NCBI RefSeq assembly: GCF_947258355.1
Contig: NZ_CAMYIC010000027.1
Coordinates: forward strand, 1 to 32,242
DNA from: an uncultured Allomuricauda sp.
GTDB taxonomy: Bacteria > Bacteroidota > Bacteroidia > Flavobacteriales > Flavobacteriaceae
Reading direction: 5' to 3'
DNA: 32,242 nucleotides
The notes under the pieces are model-generated. The model was not told where the DNA came from. It did not search any database and worked only from the letters and a program-made list of their open reading frames with translations. Made by a program: the position numbers and the translations under genes. Shown in pieces: positions 7,541 to 15,316 of this stretch (positions are counted from its first letter, which is position 1; every line of letters starts with the position of its first letter).

Positions 7541-8188
7541 TTATGGTGCCAAGCGTTCTATTTTCCAATCCAGATCATCCTGAAGGGAATATCGAATCCT
7601 ATCATGCAATCTGTTAGGTCGTCCTTGCCAAAATTCAATGGAAATTGGACGAACCAAATATCCTCCCCAGTATTCTGGTCTTTGAATTTCCTTTCCATCA
7701 TATTTTTTCTCCAGCTTATCCAGTTCTTCTTCCAGATGTTCACGGGAAGGTATTACTTTGCTCTGATCGGAAACAATGGCACCGAGTTGGCTCCCAGTGG
7801 GACGGGATTCGAAATATCCATCGGAGAGGTTTTCAGCTATCTTCTCGGCCGTACCCTTTATAATTACCTGGCGTTCCATATTGGGCCAAAAAAAGGATAG
7901 GCAAACCGATGGATTTGCTTCAATGGCCTTTCCCTTTTCACTTTGGTAATTGGTGTAGAAAATAAAACCTTCAAAAGTAAACTTCTTCATCAAAACAACT
8001 CGACTTTTTGGAAAACCATCCAGCCCAATAGTTGCTACCGTCATAGCATTGGGCTCGTCCACCCCATCAGAGGCTTCGACTTCGTGAAACCACTTTTGGA
8101 ACTGTTCAAGTGGGTTTTCCTTTACGGTCCTCTCCGTCAATTCACTTTTTTCGTAAGATTTTCTATAGTTGCTCAGGTCTTTTTGCAT
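7541..8188 (-). CDS. pdxH: Pyridoxamine 5'-phosphate oxidase PdxH
   Basis: PdxH oxidises pyridoxine or pyridoxamine 5'-phosphate to pyridoxal 5'-phosphate with FMN and oxygen, in the last step of vitamin B6 synthesis and salvage. The 215-residue length is normal. The start (MQKDLSNYRKSYEKSEL), the FMN-binding stretch around PKSRVVLMKKF and YTNYQSEKGKAI (about 58-90), and the C-terminal EFWQGRPNRLHDR followed by WKIERLAP are all diagnostic. It is cytoplasmic. It follows rnz after 68 bases, the largest gap in this gene run, and that gap holds a possible promoter at 8203-8210. The sixA-like gene follows after 10 bases. Confidence 0.97.
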   Translation of the reverse strand: MQKDLSNYRKSYEKSELTERTVKENPLEQFQKWFHEVEASDGVDEPNAMTVATIGLDGFPKSRVVLMKKFTFEGFIFYTNYQSEKGKAIEANPSVCLSFFWPNMERQVIIKGTAEKIAENLSDGYFESRPTGSQLGAIVSDQSKVIPSREHLEEELDKLEKKYDGKEIQRPEYWGGYLVRPISIEFWQGRPNRLHDRIRYSLQDDLDWKIERLAP

Positions 8189-8202
8189 GATGTGAAGTTC
8201 GT

Positions 8203-8210
8203 CAAAATTA
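8203..8210 (-). promoter_or_regulatory. Candidate internal promoter before pdxH
   Basis: On the minus strand this reads TAATTTTG, a full TAnnTTTG match, 14 bases before the pdxH ATG. A TTG about 14 bases further upstream could be part of the -33 region, though the spacing is short. If active, pdxH, sixA-like and ppk1 could be transcribed separately from the pyrR-led genes. Confidence 0.4.
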
Positions 8211-8256
8211 GAATCTCCTCAAAGCAACCGGTTTGGAAAAGTTTCGTTAAATCCCT

Positions 8257-9165
8257 TCAACCAAAATCGAACGTTTTGCCATCATCTGCCAAATCAACAG
8301 AAGGAAAAATTTCCTTTGCCTCTTCCCTAAACAGCTCGATAGATTTATAGCGCGTAGAATAATGACCGAGAATAAGAAGTTTGACATTCGCTTGTTTGGC
8401 AATTTGTGCCGCTTGCTTGGAAGTGGAATGCTTTGTTTTTTTACAAAGATGGGATTCGGAATCCAAGAAAGTTGATTCATGGTACAATACACTCACATCC
8501 TTTATGAGAGGCACTATGGCCTTGTTATACACTGTATCGCTGCAAAAAGCATAGCTTTTAGGCTCGGGAGGGTCCAAGGTAATTTCCTTGTTGGGAATTA
8601 TATTTCCTGATTTGCCTACGCCATCCTTACCGTTTTTAATATTGTTGAACTGGCTCCTATCGATGCCATACTTTCTAGCGATTTCAATATTCAAGGTTCT
8701 AGGGGCTTCCTTCTCTTGGAACAAAAAACCATTGGTGTACACTCTATGGGTCAATGGGATTGTCCGAACCGTAAGTTTTTCATCTTCAAAAATGAGTTCG
8801 GAATCCTTGGACTCCAACTCATGAAATATCAATGGATAATTGGTCCAAGAATCCCCAAGTTTTAAAAATAAGGTAATGGCTTGTTTTATTCCTTTAGGGC
8901 CATAAATATGTAGTTCCTTGTCCCTGCCCAGCAATCTAAAAGTTGATATCAGTCCTGGCAGACCAAAAAAATGGTCTCCATGCAGATGCGATATGAAAAT
9001 ATGATTGATTCTGGAAAACTTGACCTTATATTTTCTCAACTGTACTTGGGTTCCCTCACCACAATCAATCAAAAAAAGATGGTTCTTTATCTCGAGTACC
9101 TGCGAAGTAGGATTGGTAAATGTTCGTGGTGTTGCGGCATAGCACCCAAGTATGGTCAATTTCAT
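8257..9165 (-). CDS. rnz: Ribonuclease Z
   Basis: RNase Z is a metallo-beta-lactamase-fold endonuclease that cuts tRNA precursors after the discriminator base. The 302-residue length fits the bacterial short form. The zinc-binding HLHGDH motif is at residues 60-65; further ligands are expected in the FCSDT segment (about residue 205) and in LILGHYSTRY near the C-terminus. A glycine- and lysine-rich loop in the middle could be the flexible arm. Its ATG overlaps the stop of the upstream small gene as ATGA, so the two are translationally coupled. Together with rnpB about 6 kb away, the window carries both tRNA end-processing activities. Confidence 0.96.
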   Translation of the reverse strand: MKLTILGCYAATPRTFTNPTSQVLEIKNHLFLIDCGEGTQVQLRKYKVKFSRINHIFISHLHGDHFFGLPGLISTFRLLGRDKELHIYGPKGIKQAITLFLKLGDSWTNYPLIFHELESKDSELIFEDEKLTVRTIPLTHRVYTNGFLFQEKEAPRTLNIEIARKYGIDRSQFNNIKNGKDGVGKSGNIIPNKEITLDPPEPKSYAFCSDTVYNKAIVPLIKDVSVLYHESTFLDSESHLCKKTKHSTSKQAAQIAKQANVKLLILGHYSTRYKSIELFREEAKEIFPSVDLADDGKTFDFG

Positions 9166-9494
9166 ATCCCGAGGTCACGTTCTATCTCCTCCATTTCAAT
9201 AAGGTCCTTAGCCTCTTGCAGAGTAGGAACCACGCTTATCTCATCGGGTATTTCATCGTAGTTCAACTTGTCGGTAACCAAGACAAAAGATTGTCCGGAA
9301 CCTTTATGGGCATTGGAAATATCCAAGAATTCCAGCAAATCATTTATCGTGAGCTTGTCAAAAGAAAAAAGATTGATAACTATATTATCGTGCTTCAGTT
9401 TTGGGTATGCTTTTTTCAGGTTTTCCAAAAAACCCGAAAGCGTAGTATTCTCTTGGAAAACAATCGTTGTGGTTCCGTCTTTGTCGAAAATCAT
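9162..9494 (-). CDS. Small STAS-like protein coupled to rnz
   Basis: A 110-residue acidic, soluble protein without signal peptide. Alternating hydrophobic strands and amphipathic helices, including NIVINLFSFDKLT, the DLLEFLDISNAH helix and SFVLVTDK, resemble a STAS/anti-anti-sigma fold, although the usual phosphorylatable DS motif is not evident. I do not know a characterised homologue; similar small proteins in Flavobacteriia are sometimes named ribonuclease Z only because of their neighbour, but this one has no metal-binding motif. It starts 3 bases after the pyrB stop and its own stop overlaps the rnz ATG by 4 bases. This tight coupling suggests a role with RNase Z, but that is inference from position. 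Confidence 0.75.
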   Translation of the reverse strand: MIFDKDGTTTIVFQENTTLSGFLENLKKAYPKLKHDNIVINLFSFDKLTINDLLEFLDISNAHKGSGQSFVLVTDKLNYDEIPDEISVVPTLQEAKDLIEMEEIERDLGI

Positions 9495-9497
9495 CTC

Positions 9498-10424
9498 TTA
9501 CTTAATTTTTGATGCCAAAAGATATAGTACTGCCATACGAATGGCCACACCATTCTCTACCTGGTGTAAAATAATGGACTGATCGGAATCGGCCACATCA
9601 CTGGTTATTTCCACACCTCGGTTTATGGGTCCAGGGTGCATGATCACAATTTCTTTGTCCAGACTGTTCAATAGTTCCTTATTTACACCAAACTGTTGTG
9701 TATATTCCCGCGTGGACGGAAAGTAGCTGATATCCATTCGTTCGTTCTGGACACGCAGCATATTGGCTACATCGCACCACTCCAAGGCTTTCCTTAAATT
9801 GGTCTCCACTCCAACGCCTAACGACTCAATATGCTTGGGGATAAGGGTTTTTGGACCGCAGACCTTTACATTGGCCCCTTGTAATTTTAAGGCGAAAATA
9901 TTGGATAGTGCCACTCTGGAATGCAAAATATCCCCCACGATCACAACATTTTTTCCGCCGACATCACCCAATTTTTCCCGTATGGAAAAGGAATCCAACA
10001 GAGCCTGAGTTGGGTGCTCGTGGGCGCCGTCCCCTGCGTTTACAATGGAGGCATTGACATGCTGAGACAAGAAAATCCCAGCTCCTGGATTGGGATGCCG
10101 CATCACTACCATGTCCACTTTCATGGACAGGATATTGTTCACCGTATCGATTAAGGTCTCCCCTTTTTTTACGGAGGATTGCCCTGCTGAAAAATTGACC
10201 ACATCGGCAGAAAGTCGTTTTTCAGCCAGTTCAAAAGATAATTTTGTACGGGTGCTGTTCTCAAAAAATATATTGGCAATGGTAATATCTCTAAGGGTGG
10301 GTACTTTTTTGATAGATCGGTTAATCACTTCCTTAAAATGATCGGCAGTTTCAAAAATGAGCGATATATCCTTTTTGTTCAGATACTTTATTCCCAACAA
10401 GTGATTTACACTTAACTCGCTCAT
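9498..10424 (-). CDS. pyrB: Aspartate carbamoyltransferase catalytic subunit
   Basis: PyrB condenses carbamoyl phosphate with aspartate, the committed step of pyrimidine synthesis. The 308-residue length is normal. The carbamoyl phosphate-binding FENSTRTKLSFE is at residues 54-65 with STRT at 57-60, GAHEHPTQALLD is near 130-140, and the aspartate-side HPGPINRGVEI is near 263-273. The enzyme is cytoplasmic. No pyrI regulatory subunit gene is present nearby. The gene starts 6 bases after the pyrR stop and ends 3 bases before the STAS-like gene, so it is inside a tight operon. Regulation by PyrR is possible but no attenuator is seen. Confidence 0.97.
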   Translation of the reverse strand: MSELSVNHLLGIKYLNKKDISLIFETADHFKEVINRSIKKVPTLRDITIANIFFENSTRTKLSFELAEKRLSADVVNFSAGQSSVKKGETLIDTVNNILSMKVDMVVMRHPNPGAGIFLSQHVNASIVNAGDGAHEHPTQALLDSFSIREKLGDVGGKNVVIVGDILHSRVALSNIFALKLQGANVKVCGPKTLIPKHIESLGVGVETNLRKALEWCDVANMLRVQNERMDISYFPSTREYTQQFGVNKELLNSLDKEIVIMHPGPINRGVEITSDVADSDQSIILHQVENGVAIRMAVLYLLASKIK

Positions 10425-10430
10425 TATCTT

Positions 10431-10967
10431 TTATTTGCTTACTAAATATACTTTGTCTTCCCCGTCATTTTCTTCCCACATCACCTTTACCTTTTCCTCG
10501 TTTATGGCATCTACCTGTCTACCGCGGTAGGTAGGCTGTATGGGTAAATGTCGACTAAAACGTCTATCGATCAAGGTCAAAAGTTCTATATTGCTTGGTC
10601 TACCAAAGGATTGGATGGCTGTCAGGGCCGCTCTGATACTTCTACCTGTGTATAGCACATCATCAATGAATACAACTTTTTTGTCCTCCACCAAAAAATT
10701 CATCTGTGTGGAATTGGCCTTGAGGATTTCTCCTCGCCCAAAATCGTCCCTAAAAAATGTGATATCCAAGAATCCAAGGTCGATATGTTTTACCTTGTAT
10801 TCTTTTTTTAGAATTTGTACCAACCTCTCTGCCAAAAATCCTCCTCTGGGTTGAATACCGATCAATGCGGTATCCTTGAAATCCAAATGATTTTCCATTA
10901 GCTGACAGGCCAACCGGTGCAGTATGATGTTGATTTCCTTTGAAGTAAGCAGAACTTTTTGACTCAT
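10431..10967 (-). CDS. pyrR: Bifunctional pyr operon regulator/uracil phosphoribosyltransferase PyrR
   Basis: PyrR binds pyr mRNA in some bacteria and also has uracil phosphoribosyltransferase activity. With the ATG at 10967 the protein has 178 residues, the family length, and begins MSQKVLLTSKEINIILHRLA. The PRPP-binding motif VVFIDDVLYTGRS is at residues 98-110, and GIQPRGGFLAERL at 37-49 is also typical. An upstream in-frame start at 11009 is rejected because a TAnnTTTG promoter lies at 10997-11004. The leader is only about 20 bases, too short for the anti-terminator/terminator hairpins of Bacillus pyr operons, so attenuation of its own operon looks unlikely. It is the first gene of the pyrR, pyrB, STAS-like, rnz, pdxH, sixA-like, ppk1 run. 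Confidence 0.93.
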   Translation of the reverse strand: MSQKVLLTSKEINIILHRLACQLMENHLDFKDTALIGIQPRGGFLAERLVQILKKEYKVKHIDLGFLDITFFRDDFGRGEILKANSTQMNFLVEDKKVVFIDDVLYTGRSIRAALTAIQSFGRPSNIELLTLIDRRFSRHLPIQPTYRGRQVDAINEEKVKVMWEENDGEDKVYLVSK

Positions 10968-10996
10968 ATGCTGTGTACGACCAACTCGGTTGAATA

Positions 10997-11004
10997 CAAA
11001 AGTA
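10997..11004 (-). promoter_or_regulatory. Promoter -7 element of the pyrR-led operon
   Basis: On the minus strand this reads TACTTTTG, matching TAnnTTTG. Transcription would start near 10990, about 20 bases before the pyrR ATG at 10967. It lies just downstream of the rpsA terminator, so the pyr run has its own promoter. Confidence 0.6.
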
Positions 11005-11031
11005 AGCAATTCTTTAAAATGTTCGGGACAT

Positions 11032-11062
11032 AAAAAAGCCCCGACTGTTTCCAGCGGGGCTT
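11032..11062 (-). terminator. Rho-independent terminator of rpsA
   Basis: On the minus strand AAGCCCCGCTG, a GAAA loop and CAGTCGGGGCTT form a GC-rich stem with one bulged T, followed by a run of six T residues. It lies 21 bases after the rpsA stop and separates rpsA from pyrR. Confidence 0.9.
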
Positions 11063-11082
11063 CGTATCATTGAAAAGTCCGA

Positions 11083-12915
11083 TTACTTTTTCTTATCGGC
11101 TTCCATTTTGTCTTTCAATGCTTGCAATGCTGAGTTGGCATCACCAAGGGTTGGAGCGGCTTCATCTTTAGATGCAGCTCTTTTCTTGGCAGCAGCCTTC
11201 ACATTTCTATCTTCTTGCTCTCTAAAGATCGCAGTGTGGCTGGCCACAACTCTTTTGAAATCTTTATTGAACTCGATGATTTTGAATTCAGCCTCTTCAC
11301 CTTTTACAAGTTTTTTGCCGTCTTCTTTTTCCATGTGACGTTGTGGAACAAATCCAACGATGTCCTCGTTGAAATTGATAGTTGCTCCTTTGTCAACAAC
11401 CTCTGCAATCGCAGCCTTGTGAATTGTTCCTTCAGCAAACTCTTCGGAATACTTGTCCCAAGGGTTCTCTGTGGTCTGTTTGTGACCAAGGCTCAATTTG
11501 CGTCCTTCCACGTCCAATTCCAACACTTCCACTTCCAAAGTATCGCCTACGGCTACAAACTCTGATGGATGCTTGATTTTCTTGGTCCAAGAAAGATCTG
11601 AGATATAGATCAAACCGTCGATTCCTTCTTCCAACTCTACGAATACACCAAAGTTGGTAAAGTTTCTAACGATTCCTTTGTGTCTTGATCCAACAGGATA
11701 TTTAGTAGTGATGTCGGTCCATGGGTCTGGAGTCAATTGCTTGATACCCAAAGACATTTTACGATCTTCCCTATCCAAGGTCAATACAACTGCTTCAACT
11801 TCGTCACCTACGTTAACAAAGTCCTGTGCAGACCTTAGGTGCGTAGACCATGACATTTCTGAAACGTGGATCAAACCTTCAACACCTTCAGCTACTTCAA
11901 TAAACGCACCGTAATCAGCGATTACAACTACTTTACCTTTTACTTTGTCACCTACTTTGATTTCATCACCTAGGGCATCCCATGGGTGTTTCTCCAACTG
12001 CTTAAGACCCAACTGGATTCTAGACTTGTTATCATCGAAGTCCAAGATAACCACGTTCAATTTCTGGTCTAGCTCCACAACCTCGTTCGGGTGGTTGATC
12101 CTGCTCCAAGAGAGGTCGGTAATGTGAACCAATCCATCCACACCTCCAAGGTCGATAAATACCCCGTAAGATGTAATGTTCTTGACCACACCTTCCAATA
12201 CTTGACCTTTTTCCAATTGGCCGATGATCTCTTTTTTCTGTTCTTCGATGTCCGCTTCGATCAAAGCTTTGTGAGATACCACTACGTTCTTGAACTCGTG
12301 GTTGATCTTCACTACTTTGAACTCCATGGTCTTGCCTACGTACTGATCGTAATCACGGATAGGCTTCACATCAATTTGAGAACCTGGCAAGAACGCCTCG
12401 ATTCCGAATACGTCAACGATCATACCACCTTTGGTACGACATTTAACGAAACCGGTAACGATTTCCTCCTTATCGTGGGCGTTGTTAACACGCTCCCATG
12501 CCTTAATGGTTCTTGCTTTTCTGTGAGACAATACCAACTGACCGGTCTTGTCTTCACGGATATCTATAAGTACCTCAACTTTATCACCAACCTTTAGGTC
12601 TGGATTATAGCGGAACTCATTCAAGGAAATTACACCTTCGGACTTGGCATTGATATCAATGATCGCCTCACGGTCCGTCATATGAACAACTTTTCCTTCC
12701 ACTACTTCCTCATCGGCAGTGTCCACAAAGTTTTCCTCTACAAGTGTTTCGAATTCCTTAAGCTTAGTATCGTCTACGCGCTCAATTCCTTCTTCGTACT
12801 TTTCCCAATCAAAATTTTCAAGAAATTCCTGAGGATCTTGTTTGGGTGCTGTTTCTTTTACTTCTGGTGCTGCGGCAGTTTCTTCTACCTCAACGTTTTG
12901 TTTTTCTTCAGCCAT
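11083..12915 (-). CDS. rpsA: 30S ribosomal protein S1
   Basis: S1 binds mRNA and helps it onto the 30S subunit, which matters in Bacteroidota because most of their mRNAs lack a Shine-Dalgarno site. I use the ATG at 12915 (MAEEKQNVEVEE, 610 residues); the frame extends to 12942 but the extra residues (MEYKFKSAS) are not family-like. An acidic Glu/Ala-rich N-terminal tail of about 50 residues precedes six S1 repeats. Repeats 3 to 5 show the full pattern, for example YGVFIDLGGVDGLVHITDLSW and NFGVFVELEEGIDGLIYIS; repeats 1, 2 and 6 are more diverged, as usual. A Lys/Ala-rich tail ends the protein. It has its own promoter, a leader of about 110 bases, and a strong terminator. Confidence 0.97.
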   Translation of the reverse strand: MAEEKQNVEVEETAAAPEVKETAPKQDPQEFLENFDWEKYEEGIERVDDTKLKEFETLVEENFVDTADEEVVEGKVVHMTDREAIIDINAKSEGVISLNEFRYNPDLKVGDKVEVLIDIREDKTGQLVLSHRKARTIKAWERVNNAHDKEEIVTGFVKCRTKGGMIVDVFGIEAFLPGSQIDVKPIRDYDQYVGKTMEFKVVKINHEFKNVVVSHKALIEADIEEQKKEIIGQLEKGQVLEGVVKNITSYGVFIDLGGVDGLVHITDLSWSRINHPNEVVELDQKLNVVILDFDDNKSRIQLGLKQLEKHPWDALGDEIKVGDKVKGKVVVIADYGAFIEVAEGVEGLIHVSEMSWSTHLRSAQDFVNVGDEVEAVVLTLDREDRKMSLGIKQLTPDPWTDITTKYPVGSRHKGIVRNFTNFGVFVELEEGIDGLIYISDLSWTKKIKHPSEFVAVGDTLEVEVLELDVEGRKLSLGHKQTTENPWDKYSEEFAEGTIHKAAIAEVVDKGATINFNEDIVGFVPQRHMEKEDGKKLVKGEEAEFKIIEFNKDFKRVVASHTAIFREQEDRNVKAAAKKRAASKDEAAPTLGDANSALQALKDKMEADKKK

Positions 12916-13033
12916 GCTTGCTGATTTAAATTTGTATTCCACGTTTTACAAGAGTTGAACAATTACCGTGAAAGTGGTTTTAAATTGATTTTCTAAATTC
13001 CCTTTTTCTCTTGCCTCCTTGCCAAAAGGGGTG

Positions 13034-13041
13034 CAAAAATA
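13034..13041 (-). promoter_or_regulatory. Promoter -7 element of rpsA
   Basis: On the minus strand this reads TATTTTTG, a TAnnTTTG match. The implied transcript has a leader of about 110 bases before the ATG at 12915. The leader contains a perfect AAGGAGG at 13012-13018, but that is nearly 100 bases from the start and not followed by a start codon. Confidence 0.55.
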
Positions 13042-13174
13042 CAATTAAATTATTGATATACAAAGCCTACAAGCAAGGTTTACACAAAAAAAGTATTACC
13101 ATTATTTAGTGGCAAAATATTGATAGATTGATTATCTTGATAGTTCTAATTATTAACTATAAAAAAGTACCCTT

Positions 13175-13555
13175 ATGAGTGTAAAAGCAAAGTATCAACC
13201 TGTACTAGACCTAGGTGAGGAATTGGAAGTAAAGAACGGTGACGTAAATGTTGAAGGCGACATTTTGAAGATAAAGGGAATGACCAAGACCCAATACGAA
13301 AAGAACCTGCTGTGGGACAAAATCAAAGAAATCGGGGGCGAGAAGCCATCCGATATTAAAGCGAACATAACCGTGGAAGATGATTCCGTTTACCACAGAC
13401 ATACCGTAAAGAGCGGGGAATCGTTGAGCAAGATTGCCAAACACTACTATGGTGACCCGATGAAGTATACCAAAATTTTTGATGCGAACACCAATATCCT
13501 AAAGGACCCGAACGTAATCCACCCCGATCAGGTGTTGGTGATTCCGAATTTATAG
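13175..13555 (+). CDS. LysM domain protein, YgaU/Kbp-like
   Basis: A 126-residue protein with an N-terminal part (about residues 20-65, NGDVNVEGDILKIKGMTKT) resembling a BON-like domain, then a LysM domain from about residue 75 to 125 (HTVKSGESLSKIAKHYYGD, with VIHPDQVLVIPNL at the end). The arrangement matches E. coli YgaU (Kbp), a small potassium-binding protein; LysM otherwise binds peptidoglycan. There is no signal peptide, so like YgaU it may be cytoplasmic or exported another way. The gene stands alone, with a terminator 35 bases after its stop and the rpsA promoter divergent upstream. Potassium binding is inferred only from architecture. Confidence 0.85.
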   Translation: MSVKAKYQPVLDLGEELEVKNGDVNVEGDILKIKGMTKTQYEKNLLWDKIKEIGGEKPSDIKANITVEDDSVYHRHTVKSGESLSKIAKHYYGDPMKYTKIFDANTNILKDPNVIHPDQVLVIPNL

Positions 13556-13589
13556 CATATTTGTCTTCACCCTGAAATTACAGAACAGG

Positions 13590-13622
13590 AAAGGCGTCCT
13601 TTTGGGCGTCTTTTTTATTTTT
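13590..13622 (+). terminator. Terminator after the LysM gene
   Basis: AAAGGCGTCC, loop TTTT, GGGCGTCTTT pair over ten positions (two G-T wobbles), followed by a T-rich tail. The same arms recur in the terminator at 15317-15344. Confidence 0.85.
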
Positions 13623-13920
13623 TGTACCTTTTCGCTAAATGAAATCAATACAAGTCAATCATAACATAGTTTCAGTTGTTAAAAAATGGTATAGTCCTGA
13701 AAACTGAGATTTTCTCCCCCCTAGTTTGATTGTAAAATTCCCCCATTTATAATGCGTATGTCTTATGTAGACCAGCGACTTCAACAACTCGTTACCCAAT
13801 AAAAATGAAGATGCAGAAAGGCGTTTTACATTAAAAAGTTTAAAAACAATATAAGGGAAAACTGGTAAAGCCCAATTAACAGGAACAAAATTCAATTAAT
13901 CTTATACATAATAGATTTCA
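13623..13920 (+). other. Gene-poor AT-rich stretch, possible decayed coding sequence
   Basis: No convincing gene is visible on either strand. On the plus strand, ATG 13639 opens a 22-codon frame that stops early, and a separate 27-codon fragment around 13775-13857 (including NNSLPNKNEDAERRF) looks coding-like but has no start and is bounded by stops. This is what a degraded gene might look like, but the pieces are too short to identify. A minus-strand open frame across 13659-13895 has unconvincing composition. Confidence 0.3.
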
Positions 13921-14082
13921 ATGTACATAAATGACATGAAATGGGAGCTTGAAAGAGTTATAGGCCATCCCCAGAGATGTCTGTACTCTAAGATATTTTG
14001 TGTTTGCATCCTTGTCGAGAATAAAATTAATTCCATATCTAAAAAACAAATTGATAGAAAAATAAATCTATATATCCAATAA
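13921..14082 (+). CDS. Possible small protein of 53 residues
   Basis: An open frame starting at ATG 13921 (MYINDMKWELERVIGHPQRC) and ending in TAA two bases before the ATG of the next lipoprotein gene. The product would be basic, with a short hydrophobic, cysteine-containing stretch in the middle (SKIFCVCILVEN), and no recognisable family. The close spacing to the next gene would allow translational coupling, which is the main argument for it. It may equally be a chance frame or the tail of a broken gene, because the region before it is decayed-looking. Confidence 0.25.
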   Translation: MYINDMKWELERVIGHPQRCLYSKIFCVCILVENKINSISKKQIDRKINLYIQ

Positions 14083-14084
14083 CT

Positions 14085-14825
14085 ATGAAACAAATAGTCT
14101 TCGTTTTAATTACCATAACCCTTTTGGGTTGTGGAAATAAAACACCTAAGAACAAAGCAGATGATACATCTTCGAATCAAAAGTCAATTAACAGTTCATG
14201 TCTTTCCGACCTAATTGAAAAAAATGAGATAGAAAAGATGATCAACAAAGAGCAGGTGGCCAGTATTGTTGGCATAAGTGTCGATAATATCGAATTTGAG
14301 GAAAACAAATCCAGTAGGGCAGCAAACTCTACTGTGTTGTTTAAGTGGGAGCCAATGCAAGAGCGTACTATGACAATGGAAGTCAAGGTTGGTGACCGTA
14401 CCATCTCCCAGACGGTACCCCTAAAAAATAGTATTAATATCGGTAGAATAGATTTGATCGGAAATAAAAAAAATCAGTCGGCCCTTGAATATTTCGACTA
14501 CACCTATGGTCCAAAAACGAAACAAGAAAAAGAGCAGACAAAATCTAAAATAGATCAAGCGCAAGAAACTTCAGACCAAGTAAATAAAAAATCTGCTGAA
14601 GCGCTTAAGTCTATGGTAGACAAGCAGACATCAAACAAGGTTAGTGGTATCGGCAGCAGTGCTTTTGGGTCGGTTCAGAAGGCCAGCGGAATGATTTATT
14701 ATAATTTAAAAGTACTACATGGAGATACTATGTTTGAAATAACCACAGATGTCTCTGATGACTCAGATGAAGACATCCGAATTGCCAAAGAAATTGCACA
14801 ACAAATCATTAACAACTGTAATTAA
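14085..14825 (+). CDS. Lipoprotein of unknown function
   Basis: A 246-residue protein with a lipoprotein signal (MKQIVFVLITITLLGC, lipobox cysteine at 16), so it should be anchored in a membrane and face the periplasm or outside. The mature part begins with an Asn/Lys/Ser-rich linker, then an NKEQVASIVGISVDNIEF segment, a Lys/Gln/Glu-rich coiled-coil-like stretch around residues 145-185, and a C-terminal GIGSSAFGSVQKASGMIYY followed by beta strands. That last part resembles small lipoproteins with a conserved VGDxA-type motif; I cannot name the family. Another small lipoprotein gene follows after 7 bases, suggesting an operon. Its base composition is more AT-rich than neighbouring housekeeping genes. 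Confidence 0.7.
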   Translation: MKQIVFVLITITLLGCGNKTPKNKADDTSSNQKSINSSCLSDLIEKNEIEKMINKEQVASIVGISVDNIEFEENKSSRAANSTVLFKWEPMQERTMTMEVKVGDRTISQTVPLKNSINIGRIDLIGNKKNQSALEYFDYTYGPKTKQEKEQTKSKIDQAQETSDQVNKKSAEALKSMVDKQTSNKVSGIGSSAFGSVQKASGMIYYNLKVLHGDTMFEITTDVSDDSDEDIRIAKEIAQQIINNCN

Positions 14826-14832
14826 TTTAACT

Positions 14833-15225
14833 ATGAGAAATTTATTATTCCTGATCATAACAATTATTATTTATGCCTGTGGAGGCAATCCATCTAAAGA
14901 AGGCATGAAGGAAACTAAATTGACTGCCGAAATCGGTAGTGAGAATTACGAAGTGGATGTGCGCTACCATTTGGATGAAAATAACGGGCTAACTGTTTAC
15001 TCTGACAAAACTGACGTTGCCGATAGCAATAACGATGGATTAATCTTTGCCATTTTCGAATACAACGGCAAGTTGCAGTTCGATTTTGTCAAGGATGGAC
15101 AGCGCTTGGGTGGACAAATAACAGACTGGGAAAAAACAGAAAGTGACATTTTTGGTAATGGAACATTAAAGGAAGAAAGCGGTCTTGGTCAGGGAATTTC
15201 GGTTTCATTTAACTTGCAGTTATAG
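14833..15225 (+). CDS. Small lipoprotein of unknown function
   Basis: The 130-residue product from ATG 14833 begins MRNLLFLIITIIIYACGG, with a lipobox cysteine at 16, and is predicted to be lipid-anchored. The mature domain is all-beta in appearance, acidic and glycine-rich (VDVRYHLDENNGLTVYS, GLIFAIFEYNGKLQFDFV), with no family I recognise. An upstream in-frame start at 14749 is rejected because it would bury the signal peptide and overlap the preceding lipoprotein gene. It lies 7 bases after that gene and the pair ends at a terminator at 15317. Confidence 0.7.
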   Translation: MRNLLFLIITIIIYACGGNPSKEGMKETKLTAEIGSENYEVDVRYHLDENNGLTVYSDKTDVADSNNDGLIFAIFEYNGKLQFDFVKDGQRLGGQITDWEKTESDIFGNGTLKEESGLGQGISVSFNLQL

Positions 15226-15316
15226 CCTGCAAACCAAAAAATCCAACTATTTCCCACTCCACTTTTACAACCAAAGTTTTGGGATAATCGTGGATAAGTT
15301 CAAACTAACAATATGT

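Noticed and set aside
9162..9494. Calling the small gene before rnz a ribonuclease Z fragment
   Set aside because: It has no HxHxDH or other metal motif, and a complete rnz follows.
12091..12597. 168-codon open frame antisense to rpsA
   Set aside because: The reverse strand encodes unmistakable S1 repeats, so this is a shadow frame.
13659..14093. Two minus-strand open frames in the gene-poor stretch
   Set aside because: Composition is unlike the neighbours, there is no promoter or family pattern, and the plus strand shows better (though weak) coding signals.
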